From Acidobacteriota bacterium (GTDB lineage: Bacteria; Acidobacteriota; Blastocatellia; UBA7656): a stretch of 40,177 nt of DNA. The notes beneath the pieces are model-generated. The model was not told where the DNA came from, did not search any database, and saw only the letters and a list, made by a program, of their open reading frames with translations. Below are positions 1 to 10,612 of the stretch, piece by piece. Position 1 is the first letter of the stretch, and each line of letters starts with the position of its first letter. The DNA lies in contig JACQDB010000124.1 of NCBI GenBank assembly GCA_016201275.1, forward strand, positions 1 through 40,177, in the 5' to 3' direction. Both the position numbers and the translations under genes were made by a program.

Positions 1-35
1 CGTTGCGTGCTATAGACCAGTCGCACCTGCGGCGC

Positions 36-161
36 TAGAGCGGTTTTCATATGTGTGTACTGAACCCCTATTATTGAGCAGCGGTCTTCGACCGCGCGCC
101 GGTCAGAGACCGCCGCTCAACGGGTTTGATATTTCAGTAATCTCAAACCAAAACCGCTCTA
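36..161. repeat. Palindromic MITE-like element
   Basis: The ends are a perfect 12-bp inverted repeat, TAGAGCGGTTTT at 36-47 and its complement at 150-161. Inside, TACTGAA (58-64) pairs symmetrically with TTCAGTA (133-139). A central 14-bp stem with one mismatch runs from 74-87 to 107-120. There is no coding capacity, so a non-autonomous palindromic repeat is the simplest reading. It lies beyond the 3' end of the leftmost gene. Confidence 0.7.
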
Positions 162-262
162 AGTAGGTAGGCAAAAGTTTGTTGAAAAATAATCACAAAA
201 AACCCTTGTTTTTCAGGCTTTTTAATCAGTTTTTTTCAAAAGATATACGCAAACCTACTTAG
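159..262. repeat. Second AT-rich inverted-repeat element
   Basis: CTAAGTAGGT at 159-168 is complementary to ACCTACTTAG near 253-262. Inside, GTTTG and TTGAAAAA on the left face TTTTTTCAA and CAAAC on the right. Its left end overlaps the right end of the preceding palindrome by about three bases, so one may have inserted into or beside the other. The AT-rich centre with T runs could also terminate transcription of the minus-strand gene ending at 319. Confidence 0.5.
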
Positions 263-318
263 GTCAGTGAAATTGCTTATCGGTCGAGTCTCACTTTTCA
301 ACACCGAGCAATCTTCAT

Positions 319-3300
319 CTATTCAACAATCACGCGGTCAGAGCCTGAGCGTCCGAAGGTTTCCGGGTGGTACATCTCTTCGGCCTTTGCTGGCGGCACG
401 ACGAACTCTCCGGGCGTTGTGGCTCTGGCAACATACGAGTAATTGTAAACGCCTTCCCACAACAGAGACGCGAAGGCTTCGACTCGTTCATCGCGCAAAT
501 TCTGATGCTCGTACCAGGTACGCCACCACCACCAATAGCCGCCTTGCGCGCCACTGCCATTAGGGTCTTGCGGAATGCTGCCGGTGACCGCAAGCGCCGG
601 GTTTAACGCTTCAAGCCCCGCCGGAATCGGATCAACCAGGGCGACGTGATAACGCCTTGATTGCGCTACCATCGTCAACTTGACGCGCACTTTCGCCCCC
701 GCCTTGATGCGCCACGTCCCATCGGCATCGCGCTTCACATCGTCGGCCTTGTCTATCGCTTCATACTTGCGCTCAACGGTGAAACCGTAATCCGCCGGGT
801 CTAGTTTCAAACTCGTTGGCGCATACTGCATTCCTACGCGATAGTACAAACGCCCGGCACCTTCTTTGCTGAGGATCAAATTCTGCGCGCCGTTTTGCTC
901 AAGCAAATACTTCATAGGCACATTGAAGTTGAAGCGATTGATTGAGCGACCTTTGAATGTCGTGTCGCCCGCATAAGTTTGCCCAAGCCAAGCGCGAGCG
1001 ATGAAATCAGGCGTCACCTTTTCATAAGTGTTGAAGTATTTGTCTAAGGCCAGCAACACAAAAGCGTTCTCCTGCGTGTTGCCCCAGCGCCCTTCTGTGC
1101 GATGCGCCAACAAGCCGCGCACGACCTTCGGAATCAAATCATTGCTCGGCTGATCTTGTATCAAGGCTTCCAGAATCACGCCATCGGCGCGGCGGTCGGA
1201 ATGCAACAACAGATAGTTGCTGTCAGAGTACGATGTCACGAAATGGGCTGTGGCAGCCTCTTCCGTGGCGCGGTTGTTCAAATGCTGACGCATCGCCGCG
1301 ACTTCCGCACGCGAGTTTGCCTCGTTGCTCAACACCGACAACAACCAGCCGACGGCTTCGAGTGAAAGTTTTTCCAGCGTCGCTTCAGCAATCAAGCGTC
1401 GCGCTCTCGCCGCATCTTTATCGCCTAAGCGATTGCGAACATAGAGCGCGTAGGCAATCAAAGCGCGGCGCGAATCAATGCCGTAATAGCTCGGAATTTT
1501 GCTTTCGATGTTTCGCAGATAATCCTTCGAGCGGTTCAGCATATCGTCCGGCACATCGAAGCCTTTTTCTTTGGCGCGTTGCAAAGCGTGAGCAACGTGT
1601 ATGCTCAGGTACGGCCAAGTTTCGTCGCCGCGTTTCCAGAAGCCAAAGCCGCCATCGCCGTTTTGCATTCCCTGCAAGCGTTTGATGTCGCGCTTCACAG
1701 CCGCAACCATCGCATCGGGACTCGGCAGGTCTTTGGCTTTGAAGGCGGTCAGCACATCTTTCAAAGCGGCTATGGACATGATGCGCGATGACAATTGCTC
1801 CGAACATTCATACGGATAGGCGGTCAAATACAACACCGCGTCAGTCAACTCTTGAAGCTGTGTTGAAGAAGTGGTGACTTCTAGACCGCCGTATTGTTTG
1901 ATAGCGTCCGAAGGCGCTTTGATCGGTTGAATGATTGCGCCGTTGTCCAATTCGCCGTAGGTAGCAAAGGCTTCGGTAGTCGCAGGCGTCCACACCGGCA
2001 AAGAAACTTCCGCCGCGTCCGCCCATTCGCCCGATGCCGCAGCAATTTGAAAACGTGCGGTTCCGGCTTTCATTGCCGAAGTCGGGAAGCGCACCTCTAC
2101 GCGGTCATTAGCGGGAATGGTGACGCGACGACCGCCGCCGTCCGTGAGTTCGGCGTTTGATGCGCGCACCGCTACGGCGACATCCATCGGAAAGTCTGTC
2201 TGATTTTGCAGCACCACAGGCAATTCAAACTTATCGCCGAAATTCAAGAAGCGCGGCGCGGACGGGCGCACCATCAAAGGCAGACGAGCGGTGAGGTTGG
2301 TTTCATTCATGCCGAATTGTTTGCCGCCAGCGACCGCGACCGCCATCACGCGATAGCGCGTCAGGTTGTCCGGCAATTTGACCTGCACCGTGGCGCGGCC
2401 ATCCGAATCAGTCTTCACTGTCGGCGCGAAGATTGCCAGCGGATTGAAATTCTCGCGCACATTGATGGGGGTATCTGTACCGCCATCTTTCTCACCCGGC
2501 GCTTTGGCTTTCATGGCTTTCATAGGCGCTGGCGACGCGGCTGATGGCATACGCATACGATTACTATCTGTGACGATGTAAGCTATATCGCCTGCCAAAT
2601 TGCTTCCCCCATTCTGCTGCAACTGACTAAGCAAATCATCGGGTCTGGCGAGCAACACTCGTTCGCGCAGATGATAAGCACTGGTGTCGGCGCTGCGCTG
2701 TGAATAAAACGTATAAAGCGGGTCGCCTACGCGATAGCCTGTCAGTCCCAAAATCGCTTCATCAACCACGACCAACGCGACTTCGCTTCCAGACACCGCG
2801 TTGCCTTTGTCGTCTTTCACCTCGATGGCAATCGAAGTCTCTTTGCCGGGTTCCGTTGCTTTATCTTTTGGCGTGGCTTTCACCGTGAGCTTTCTCGACA
2901 GCGGCGGAATCGTCAGGTTCAACGAGCCGACGCCATACGCAGGGCGTTTCGGCAAAGTCTCTTTCGGTTTGCCTGCGTCATCGGTTCGCACTGCCGCGCC
3001 GACCACATCAACCTGAACATTGAGGTTCGGCGTGTAGGCATCTTTAATCGGTATCTTCAACGTATGCGAAGCGGTGTTCATCGTGAAGCGCTCGGTCGAA
3101 ATAATTCCAGACCGTTGCAAGGTCAACACCGCTTCGGCAGGAAAGAACGGCGCTTGCACTAAAATTTCCGCCGTGTCGCCGGGCTTGTACTCTTTCTGAT
3201 TTGGTATCAGTTGCACCTCTTCCTGTTCGACATCGCGTTTCGGCAAGACCTTGCCACCCGCTACCCACAAGGTCAACTCGCTTTCGTTGCGGCGTTCGCG

Positions 3301-6300
3301 GTCATCGTAAATGGTCGCGGTAATTTGATACTGTCCGCCTTCTTTGCTCTCGAACTGAGTTTCGACAGCCTCACTGGCGGATTTCAAATCGCGCTCTTGC
3401 GGATTGACTTCTTTTTGTTTCCACTCGCCTTTTTCCTGCACCCAATCGAGCAACACGGCGCGCACTTTGACATTGCGACCGGCGATGGCTTTGCCGTCCA
3501 AATCCGTGACGATGGTTTGGACTACGAGTGGTTCGCCTTTCTGCACGAAGGTGCGCGGACTGCGTATGCCTACATAGAGGTTCGCCGGATGCACCAACAA
3601 ACTTGATGAAGCATTCCACGCTTGGCGATTGACATCGGTGACGCTGGCTTCGGCGGTAATGGTGTACGGCCTGGGCGGGTCTGCCGAAATAAAATCAAGG
3701 TGCAAGCGATGTTTGCCCGCCGCATCGGTTCGCGCTGTGAAGGTTTGCGCCGACGAGGCGTCGCTTTGATTATATGAACGCCACCACGGAATCCATTTGC
3801 CGAAAGTGAAATCGTAACGATTCGGCGGCGTGTAATAAGCGGGTGTCGAACGCACCACCCAATTGACATCGGCATTGGGCAAACCGCCGCCTGCGTAATA
3901 AGCCGCTGTCACCGACACCTCTGCGCCGCCGCCTACGAAGTGCGGGCCTTCGCTGGCTTGCGCCGACACTTCAAATTCCGGGCGACGAAATTCCTGCACT
4001 TGAAATTGATGATTGAAAGTTCTGCCTTCCACGCCGCCGCGACTGCCTTGCGCTTCGAGTTGCAGATTGGTGTAGCCCAAATTCATCGTGCCGGGTAATT
4101 TCAACACCGCATCGAAACCGCCAAGCGCGTTGACTTGCATAATGCCTTTGGTGATTTCGTTGCCGCGTGAATCGCGCAGCACATAACTGATGCTGGTCGC
4201 TTCGCCATCGAGCGCCATCACGTCGCCATCTTTGCCCGCGCCTATGCGCCGTAACCAGCCTTTGAGGTGAACCTCTTCGCCGGGCTTGTACATCTTGCGG
4301 TCATCGAAGACGAACCAGCGCAGCGAATCGGTCAAGGGCTTGCGATACCAGTTGCCGTCATTGTTCCACCAGTAAATATTTTCCGGCAGCATGGCCACGT
4401 CTTTGCCTTTGCGGGCGACCAATAAACCGAAACCATTTTTGCCGCTGCGGTCAGGCAGAGCGATTTTAGCAAGGCCGTTGGCTTGCGTGATGCCGTTGGC
4501 GGTCGAACCGGGCAGCGACAATTGCACATCGTCCAGGGGCTTGCCGTCTTTCAACGAATTCGCCCAGCCAATTAAATCGCTGTTATCAACGAAAGCATCC
4601 AGGCCGATTTGCGTAGCCTGCAACCACGCTTTGATCGTGCGATTTTCCCAGCGATTTTTCGCTTTCACCGGCGGCTCTACGACGATGACGATTTGCCCGA
4701 AGCCGCCATCAAGAGCGGGGGCAAGGTCTATGCGGGTTTCGGCCATCTCATCGGGCTGGGCTTTGACGACTACCGAATTGGCGTAAACCAGTTTGCCGGG
4801 CGGCGGCGCGGGCTTGTTGTCGTTATCGTGCATGAACGCTCCGAACGCCTGCCAGTCTTCGGGCGCAACTTTGTATAGGCGCACTTTCAACGAATCATAG
4901 TTGATGCTGTAAACCGAAAAACGCGGCGTTGCCGTTGGGTCAAGGACTATGAAGTTGCTGCCCGACGAAGCCAATGCCGGAGGTGCGGATTTCACGTTGA
5001 AAGTAATCGGAGCGGTGTTGCCTAGGGTTTGGTCGAATTGATCTTTTATGGTTGGCGAAAGTTGCACGCGATAAGTCGTGCGGCCTTTCTTGATGCCTGT
5101 GATGACCAGGGTGTTGCCATACACCGCAGTCTTCATGCCTTCGATGGCCGGTTCGACTTTTACCTGTGCGGAGTCGAAGGCTTCTGCCTGAATCGGATTG
5201 GTGAAGTTGATCGTCCATTGATCGAAGGGCGAGCAGTTGTCGTTATAACCGCAACGCGATTCGGTGACGCGAAACGCGCCGTAGGTGCGAAACGAAAACG
5301 CTTGCGGCGCGGTGGTTTTCTTTGGCCCTTCGGCAGAAGGCGTACCGGCGGCAACCGTGACATTGACATTTGAATCTACTGGCAACATGGCTTTGTTGCC
5401 ATTGGCGTCAACCACACGAAACGCCAGCCAGCGATTTTTTTCGGCGTACTTCGCCAGGCTGCTGATGGTGTTGTCGCTATTGATTTCAGCTTCGCTGGCC
5501 AGTCTCAATTTGAATGGGGTGCTGCCCGAAGTGACTTTGATATTGGCAAGCACGGCTTCGGGATTGATGCGTTGATCGAAGGACACGAACATCAAAGGGT
5601 CGCGGCGCTGCGGTCCGTCATTGGGAAAATGCGCCTGCATTTGCGGCGGCGGTGTGGCGAAGCGAAAACTCTTTGCCGCCCCCAAACTGGCTCCTGTAGC
5701 CGATTTCGTGCCAGCAGGTATCGTCACCGTGTAATCGGTAGCGGCAGGAAAGCGTTGATCGTCGGCGGCTTCAAAGAGCAAAGTTTTGGTTCCTACCCAG
5801 CGCCATTTGCCCGCTGGTTGCGGCGTTAATTGCACGGGAACATTTTGCGCCGCGTCGCTTTGTGAAGTGACGGCAATCATCGGTTGCGAAAAAGTGACGC
5901 TGACTTGCGGCACCAAAGGCACATTGCCTTCGGGCGCAAAGCGCAACACCTGCAAAGGCACGTTGGGATTGTTATTCGCCTTGACCTCGGGCGGCGCGAG
6001 CGCTGTGGGCGAGGGAAAAGGGGTTTGAAGAGTTTTGCCGGTGCGCGGCGGCGGCAAGGATTTATCGCGTATGGCAAAATCCTGTTCATCGCTGGCGTCG
6101 CTTGTGATGGGTTGCAGCCGCTTCAACAAGTTTTGCGTTTCGTCATCGGCAAGTTTAGCGGCGACCGCTTGCGGCGGTCGGTCTTGCCGCGCAGCATTTT
6201 CGCTGCCTTCACTCAATTTGAATTGTAGTCCATTGGTCATGGGGTTCTGAACTCCTGCGGGGGTTGGGCGGCGCGGCGCTACACGGCGCTGGGCGTAGGC

Positions 6301-6381
6301 GTTTTGCTCTATGGCAAAAAGCGGCACGCATTGAAGTAAAATTAGTAAAGCGCAAAGGGTTTTGTGGTTGCACATCTTCAT
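319..6381 (-). CDS. Bacterial alpha-2-macroglobulin family protein, CSEQ thioester
   Basis: A 2020-residue secreted protein resembling bacterial alpha-2-macroglobulins, which trap proteases in the periplasm or at the cell surface. A signal peptide (about residues 1-31, ending near AYAQ) follows an ATG with GAGGAG about 8 bases upstream. Ig/MG-like domains fill the N-terminal half, including a KMYKPGEEVHLKG stretch near residue 690. A short Ala/Lys-rich segment before residue 1308 sits where the bait region is expected. The thioester motif is C1526-S-E-Q, keeping the Cys and Gln of the bacterial CxEQ pattern, and is followed by an alpha-helical thioester domain and a C-terminal receptor-like domain. 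No PbpC-like partner lies beside it. It is transcribed divergently from the RiPP cluster. Family call is confident; the target protease is unknown. Confidence 0.92.
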   Translation of the reverse strand: MKMCNHKTLCALLILLQCVPLFAIEQNAYAQRRVAPRRPTPAGVQNPMTNGLQFKLSEGSENAARQDRPPQAVAAKLADDETQNLLKRLQPITSDASDEQDFAIRDKSLPPPRTGKTLQTPFPSPTALAPPEVKANNNPNVPLQVLRFAPEGNVPLVPQVSVTFSQPMIAVTSQSDAAQNVPVQLTPQPAGKWRWVGTKTLLFEAADDQRFPAATDYTVTIPAGTKSATGASLGAAKSFRFATPPPQMQAHFPNDGPQRRDPLMFVSFDQRINPEAVLANIKVTSGSTPFKLRLASEAEINSDNTISSLAKYAEKNRWLAFRVVDANGNKAMLPVDSNVNVTVAAGTPSAEGPKKTTAPQAFSFRTYGAFRVTESRCGYNDNCSPFDQWTINFTNPIQAEAFDSAQVKVEPAIEGMKTAVYGNTLVITGIKKGRTTYRVQLSPTIKDQFDQTLGNTAPITFNVKSAPPALASSGSNFIVLDPTATPRFSVYSINYDSLKVRLYKVAPEDWQAFGAFMHDNDNKPAPPPGKLVYANSVVVKAQPDEMAETRIDLAPALDGGFGQIVIVVEPPVKAKNRWENRTIKAWLQATQIGLDAFVDNSDLIGWANSLKDGKPLDDVQLSLPGSTANGITQANGLAKIALPDRSGKNGFGLLVARKGKDVAMLPENIYWWNNDGNWYRKPLTDSLRWFVFDDRKMYKPGEEVHLKGWLRRIGAGKDGDVMALDGEATSISYVLRDSRGNEITKGIMQVNALGGFDAVLKLPGTMNLGYTNLQLEAQGSRGGVEGRTFNHQFQVQEFRRPEFEVSAQASEGPHFVGGGAEVSVTAAYYAGGGLPNADVNWVVRSTPAYYTPPNRYDFTFGKWIPWWRSYNQSDASSAQTFTARTDAAGKHRLHLDFISADPPRPYTITAEASVTDVNRQAWNASSSLLVHPANLYVGIRSPRTFVQKGEPLVVQTIVTDLDGKAIAGRNVKVRAVLLDWVQEKGEWKQKEVNPQERDLKSASEAVETQFESKEGGQYQITATIYDDRERRNESELTLWVAGGKVLPKRDVEQEEVQLIPNQKEYKPGDTAEILVQAPFFPAEAVLTLQRSGIISTERFTMNTASHTLKIPIKDAYTPNLNVQVDVVGAAVRTDDAGKPKETLPKRPAYGVGSLNLTIPPLSRKLTVKATPKDKATEPGKETSIAIEVKDDKGNAVSGSEVALVVVDEAILGLTGYRVGDPLYTFYSQRSADTSAYHLRERVLLARPDDLLSQLQQNGGSNLAGDIAYIVTDSNRMRMPSAASPAPMKAMKAKAPGEKDGGTDTPINVRENFNPLAIFAPTVKTDSDGRATVQVKLPDNLTRYRVMAVAVAGGKQFGMNETNLTARLPLMVRPSAPRFLNFGDKFELPVVLQNQTDFPMDVAVAVRASNAELTDGGGRRVTIPANDRVEVRFPTSAMKAGTARFQIAAASGEWADAAEVSLPVWTPATTEAFATYGELDNGAIIQPIKAPSDAIKQYGGLEVTTSSTQLQELTDAVLYLTAYPYECSEQLSSRIMSIAALKDVLTAFKAKDLPSPDAMVAAVKRDIKRLQGMQNGDGGFGFWKRGDETWPYLSIHVAHALQRAKEKGFDVPDDMLNRSKDYLRNIESKIPSYYGIDSRRALIAYALYVRNRLGDKDAARARRLIAEATLEKLSLEAVGWLLSVLSNEANSRAEVAAMRQHLNNRATEEAATAHFVTSYSDSNYLLLHSDRRADGVILEALIQDQPSNDLIPKVVRGLLAHRTEGRWGNTQENAFVLLALDKYFNTYEKVTPDFIARAWLGQTYAGDTTFKGRSINRFNFNVPMKYLLEQNGAQNLILSKEGAGRLYYRVGMQYAPTSLKLDPADYGFTVERKYEAIDKADDVKRDADGTWRIKAGAKVRVKLTMVAQSRRYHVALVDPIPAGLEALNPALAVTGSIPQDPNGSGAQGGYWWWWRTWYEHQNLRDERVEAFASLLWEGVYNYSYVARATTPGEFVVPPAKAEEMYHPETFGRSGSDRVIVE

Positions 6382-7057
6382 AAAGTTTCTCCTCTACCTG
6401 ATCAACCGGCGACTGCTTCATTCATCCATTCTGTCTCGGCAGAATTTGTTTTCCAAAGGTAAGGAATGATACTGCCGACCGACCTTGTAGCGAAAGTGAT
6501 TTACTGGTCAAGGAGAGCGCCCGTCGAACCTAAGAAAATCGGCTTCGGGTAAGTCGGTAGAAGAATCAGAATCGGCGCAAGAAAAATCATCGTTTCAGCC
6601 GCATAAATCATAAGCTTTTCCTAGAGAATCAAAAAAATCTGTGGAATTCTTTGAACGCCGAAAATAGTACAAGCAGCAGTAGAACCAAACTGGGAAAATT
6701 GCATAGCAGACGTGGTAGTAAAAACGTGAGCCGGGCTGAATAGCGACGCGAAGTTGGTTTACCAAGTGACATTCGGATTTGGCCGGTTGCGCTCAAGCCG
6801 TTGTGGTGAATTTACTGTCGTGGTCGTTGAGACTTTGGCCTGACCGAGCCGGATAACCTTTGACCCTTGATGGAGCGCGCAGATGATAGATAAATCGGCT
6901 TGGGCTGTTCCCGAAATGCAGTCCATATGGTTTCCGGCGTACCTCACAGGCAGTAAAACCCATAGCAACATCTCAAGCAGCCAAGTAATAAAAAGGCAGC
7001 ACCAGCAATCGTGGATTTCACCAGACTACGCGAAAGTTAAGCTGAAGGAAAAGCACT
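6382..7057. other. Divergent intergenic region, 676 bp
   Basis: This gap separates the minus-strand macroglobulin from the plus-strand radical SAM operon and must carry promoters for both. I see no gene with a convincing ribosome site and no strong hairpin. I could not assign a -35/-10 pair with confidence. GAGGAG of the left gene lies at its left edge and GAAGGAA precedes the right gene. Confidence 0.5.
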
Positions 7058-9286
7058 ATGAAAATTGTACTGGTTAATGTCATCGAGTTTGAACCGATTC
7101 ACGAATTCCTGCACGGCAAAAAGCATAACCAATCTACCCAATATCCGCCGATAGGGTTATTGACGCTGGCGGCAGTGTTGGAAGCCAAAGGTTACGAAGT
7201 CGAGGTCGTTGACTTTGGCAATCTGATTTTGAACGCGGCGCTGAAATGCGACGATCACTTGCCCACCCACGCCGCGCAGTATTTACAGAGTCGGCAAGGT
7301 GATGTGGTGGGTTTCTCTTCGCGTTGCGACAACTACCTGCACACCTTACGCATAGCCGAAGAGTTTCATTTGCTGGAACCGCTTGTGCCAATCGTCTTTG
7401 GCGGACCGCAGGCGACCATAACCGACGTAGCCACTATCGAGCAGTTTGGCTTTGTCAATTGCGTCGTGCGGCACGAAGCCGAATACTCGTTTCCGGCGCT
7501 TCTGGAAGCTCTTGATGATGGCAGGCCGTTTAACGATATTCCCGGCGTGGTCTTTCGCCAGCACGGCAAAGTGGTCAAAACTCCTGACCCCTCGTTGATC
7601 TTAGACCTGGATCAAATTCCCATGCCGTCCTTCAAATATTTCCCCATAGACACCCTCAACACCATGCCTGTAGAGGTTGGGCGCGGCTGTCCATTCGGCT
7701 GCACGTTTTGTGTCACCAATCGCTACTTTAATCGGCGCTACCGTTTGAAGAGCGCGGATCGCATCATTGATGAAGTCATCTGGCTACAGGAAAACTACGG
7801 CTTTCAACGCTACACCTTCATACACGATATGCTGACCGCCAGCCGTCAACTGGTGATGCAACTGTGTCGGCGCATGAAAGAACGCGAGGTAAAGATTGAA
7901 TGGTCTTGCAGCGCCAGAACCGATTGCGTGGACCGCGAGTTACTGGAAACCATGCGCGCTGTCGGTTGTCGGGATGTTTATTTTGGCATCGAAACCGGGT
8001 CGCACAGAATGCAGAAAGTGGTCAACAAAAACCTGAAACTGGAGGGTGTCTTTCCGGTGATTGATCTGTGCGCCGAGTTGGGCATAGCAGCGACGACTTC
8101 GTTTATTACAGGCTTCCCAGAAGAACAGGAAGAAGATGTCGAAGCGACGTTGAGAATGATGTTGCAGTTATCGCCGAAAGTGCCGAATGTGCAGTTGCAC
8201 CTATACAGTCCAACCCCCGGCACGCCGCTCAATGATAAATTTTCCGACCGCTTGGTGTTCACCGGCTACATCAGCGACTTCGGTTTCTCTACCACCTTTG
8301 GCGACGACGAGCAGCAGATGATTACCCAACATCCGGACATCTTCACCAACTATTTTCAGGTCGAGCCGCTGCATCTGGATTTTGCTTCACTGCGTGGGCT
8401 TGATGCGTTTGGTTATACGCTGCAAGCCTTCAAACATTTCTTCTTTTACTTGATGCACGAAGCGCAAGCGCCCAGCCTGTTTGAAGTATGGCAGCGAGTG
8501 CGGCGCTGGGCAGATGAGCAGCAGGTTGCCTGGAGCATTGCAACCATGTTGGCGAACGGTTTGACGGACGAGATGGCGGCGTTCATTCAACAGATGCTGA
8601 ATCAAGAGCCGCAGCTTTCGCCGGTTCTCACCGAGGCGTTTAATTTTGATCGCGCTTTGCTCCGTCTGGGAACCGCGACCAATCTGCTGGCAGACGATTA
8701 CAAGAGCGACTTGCAGGCTTTGCGTCGAAGTATGTTGTCATTGAAAACCGATAAGCAAGCCGTACTGCGCTTGCGAACCCCTGTGGTGCTTTCGCAGACG
8801 CGCTGCCCTCTCGCCAAAATGATGGAGGCGGTCAATACCCGCAAGCTCATACCGCTGACGATCAACGAGAAGCCGTTAGACATAGGCATCTATGCTGTCA
8901 AAGACCGCAGCGGTTCGCATGGTTTCACCTTTGCCGTTTTAGAAGTCAACGAGATTTATCAGGCGATTTTGGCGCATTGCGACAAGGCAATTTCGCAGGA
9001 CGATTTACTGATCGAGGTGAGGGCCAGTCTGCGGCAGCAGGGGATCGAGCCACCTCATTGCGAGTTGTTGTGCGAACGCGCCCTTGAACGATTGGTGCGC
9101 CTGCAATTGCTGTCGGTGCGAATGCAAGGCGAGACTTCAACCACCGATGCACTAACCGATTTATCAACCGATTCGCAGCGCCCAGCCTTGATTCGTATGC
9201 AGCCGTTGGCGATGCCTTTACCGGCTTTGCCGCCAGTGGCTTTCCGCGACCAGCACGCCGAAGCCAATCGTCTGGCGGCAAGGTAG
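7058..9286 (+). CDS. Cobalamin-binding radical SAM enzyme with PqqD-like C-terminus
   Basis: A 742-residue protein. Residues 1-150 match a B12-binding Rossmann domain (PPIGLLTLAAVLEAKGYEVE). The radical SAM core follows with C211-PFG-C215-TF-C218 and later GIETGS and TGFPEE strands. In this class, cobalamin usually supports methyl transfer to unactivated carbons or other radical rearrangements. Residues about 608-690 look like a PqqD-type winged helix (EVNEIYQAILAHCDKAIS, then two helices ending in LVRLQLLSV), the usual RiPP leader-recognition fold. ATG at 7058 follows GAAGGAA. It is the first gene of the cluster, 72 bases before a pseudo-radical-SAM gene. Cobalamin dependence and a peptide substrate are inferred; the radical SAM call is certain. 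Confidence 0.88.
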   Translation: MKIVLVNVIEFEPIHEFLHGKKHNQSTQYPPIGLLTLAAVLEAKGYEVEVVDFGNLILNAALKCDDHLPTHAAQYLQSRQGDVVGFSSRCDNYLHTLRIAEEFHLLEPLVPIVFGGPQATITDVATIEQFGFVNCVVRHEAEYSFPALLEALDDGRPFNDIPGVVFRQHGKVVKTPDPSLILDLDQIPMPSFKYFPIDTLNTMPVEVGRGCPFGCTFCVTNRYFNRRYRLKSADRIIDEVIWLQENYGFQRYTFIHDMLTASRQLVMQLCRRMKEREVKIEWSCSARTDCVDRELLETMRAVGCRDVYFGIETGSHRMQKVVNKNLKLEGVFPVIDLCAELGIAATTSFITGFPEEQEEDVEATLRMMLQLSPKVPNVQLHLYSPTPGTPLNDKFSDRLVFTGYISDFGFSTTFGDDEQQMITQHPDIFTNYFQVEPLHLDFASLRGLDAFGYTLQAFKHFFFYLMHEAQAPSLFEVWQRVRRWADEQQVAWSIATMLANGLTDEMAAFIQQMLNQEPQLSPVLTEAFNFDRALLRLGTATNLLADDYKSDLQALRRSMLSLKTDKQAVLRLRTPVVLSQTRCPLAKMMEAVNTRKLIPLTINEKPLDIGIYAVKDRSGSHGFTFAVLEVNEIYQAILAHCDKAISQDDLLIEVRASLRQQGIEPPHCELLCERALERLVRLQLLSVRMQGETSTTDALTDLSTDSQRPALIRMQPLAMPLPALPPVAFRDQHAEANRLAAR

Positions 9287-9358
9287 CGTCAGGCTTGACC
9301 ATCGCGCTGTGGTTGGTGGGCGGAGCCTTGACCACCAAAAAACTCTTACGAGGTAGCG

Positions 9359-10612
9359 ATGAAAAGACCAGGAAACTTACGCATCAGTAGCTACATTAGC
9401 AATTTTCCTTTGCCGGGAGAGCGCTTCGTGTGTTCCGTGCATGGCTATTCTGGCGCGGTTGATATTTTTCACAACACTCTCGCCGAAGCCTTGGAGAAGG
9501 GCGATTTTCAAGCCTGTTTGAAAACCAGCGAGGTTGAACAGATGCTGACCCAAAGAGGCTATCTGACGACGCGCACGGCTGCCGAAGAGACGCAGTTTAT
9601 TTCGCAGGTCAATGAATTGTACTGGAACAAACAGCCGTTTGTTACGGAGTTTGCGCTGACGTTCAAACGCCCGTCCGCCACTGCGGAAAACCGCCTCAAG
9701 GCTCCGGGTTTTATTGATAATCTGCTGCTCGCTTTGAATGAACTGCGCGGCATCAATGCCGGATGTCTGCTGGAAATGGATCTGCGCGAACTCGATGCCG
9801 ATCAATTAGAAGTCATCGAACAGCTTTTCTCGTTAGCCAAAAATTGGGACTTCAATATTCACCTGATGATTAGCGACGCGCAACTTCAAGAGCTTGCCAA
9901 ATTCATACGGCAGGAATTGGTATTGAAGTTGAGTGTGTTCATCGCCCAGCCCGACGCGCTGTGGAGCCGTCCCAGAAGCGCCGAGCAAGCGATGGATTAT
10001 CCTTTCGATTGCCTGCTCGAAATCATAGATAAAGAGGTGCAGGTCGAATGCTTCATCAACGCGGACGACGCCAGTGATGAAACGCTGGGCGATTTTCTGA
10101 GCCATCTGCAGCGCTTACGCCAGCGCATCCAAACCGCTAATGATGCCCAGTTGATTTTGATTCCGCTGACTTCGCAAAACGGCAATCGGCAAGCGCGTAT
10201 GCTGGAGGTGTGGGCTGGCGTCATCCCTTTGCGCGAGGATGAGTTGGCGGATTTTCGCCAACTGGAAACTCATATGTGGTCTAAGCGTATGGTGCGATTT
10301 CGCCCTTGCTTTGCGGTCAGCAATCGCCGCTACGAAGCCTTTTCCAGTGGCGAAATTGATTTGGTGACGGACTTCGGGCGCAACCGCAAAGCCATCGGGC
10401 AGGTCTTTGCAGACCACTATGAACTGGCGTCAACCGATGACGAACCCGCGCCGTCCAAACACGCCTTGCAAGACTTACCGCAAGAGTGCCTGACCTGCCG
10501 ACTCTCTTTGTTGTGCGGCGGCAATTGCAATGTGTGGGACGCCAGTATTGGCGAGCATTTCAAACAGAAGGCGGCACGCTTGTTGACCATACCGTTTCTC
10601 AATCAGCTGTAA
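9359..10612 (+). CDS. Pseudo-radical-SAM protein with SPASM-like C-terminus
   Basis: A 417-residue protein resembling the radical SAM/SPASM enzyme encoded just downstream. Both start with a short beta domain containing an H-G-[VY]-[ST]-G-A motif and a RGYLT helix near residue 65-70. Where the paralogue has its CxxxCxxC cluster site, this protein has no cysteine. The C-terminus keeps C377-x2-C380-x5-C386-x3-C390, the same spacing as in the paralogue. It therefore probably cannot bind the SAM-cleaving cluster but may hold an auxiliary cluster or act as a scaffold or leader-binding partner. Pseudo-rSAM partners are known from GG-Bacteroidales peptide systems (from memory). GAGGT lies before the ATG. 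An independent degenerate family is the alternative. Confidence 0.75.
   Translation: MKRPGNLRISSYISNFPLPGERFVCSVHGYSGAVDIFHNTLAEALEKGDFQACLKTSEVEQMLTQRGYLTTRTAAEETQFISQVNELYWNKQPFVTEFALTFKRPSATAENRLKAPGFIDNLLLALNELRGINAGCLLEMDLRELDADQLEVIEQLFSLAKNWDFNIHLMISDAQLQELAKFIRQELVLKLSVFIAQPDALWSRPRSAEQAMDYPFDCLLEIIDKEVQVECFINADDASDETLGDFLSHLQRLRQRIQTANDAQLILIPLTSQNGNRQARMLEVWAGVIPLREDELADFRQLETHMWSKRMVRFRPCFAVSNRRYEAFSSGEIDLVTDFGRNRKAIGQVFADHYELASTDDEPAPSKHALQDLPQECLTCRLSLLCGGNCNVWDASIGEHFKQKAARLLTIPFLNQL

Noticed and set aside
6883-7077. Small gene upstream of the first radical SAM gene
   Set aside because: It overlaps the radical SAM start in another frame, has no ribosome site and no recognisable motif.
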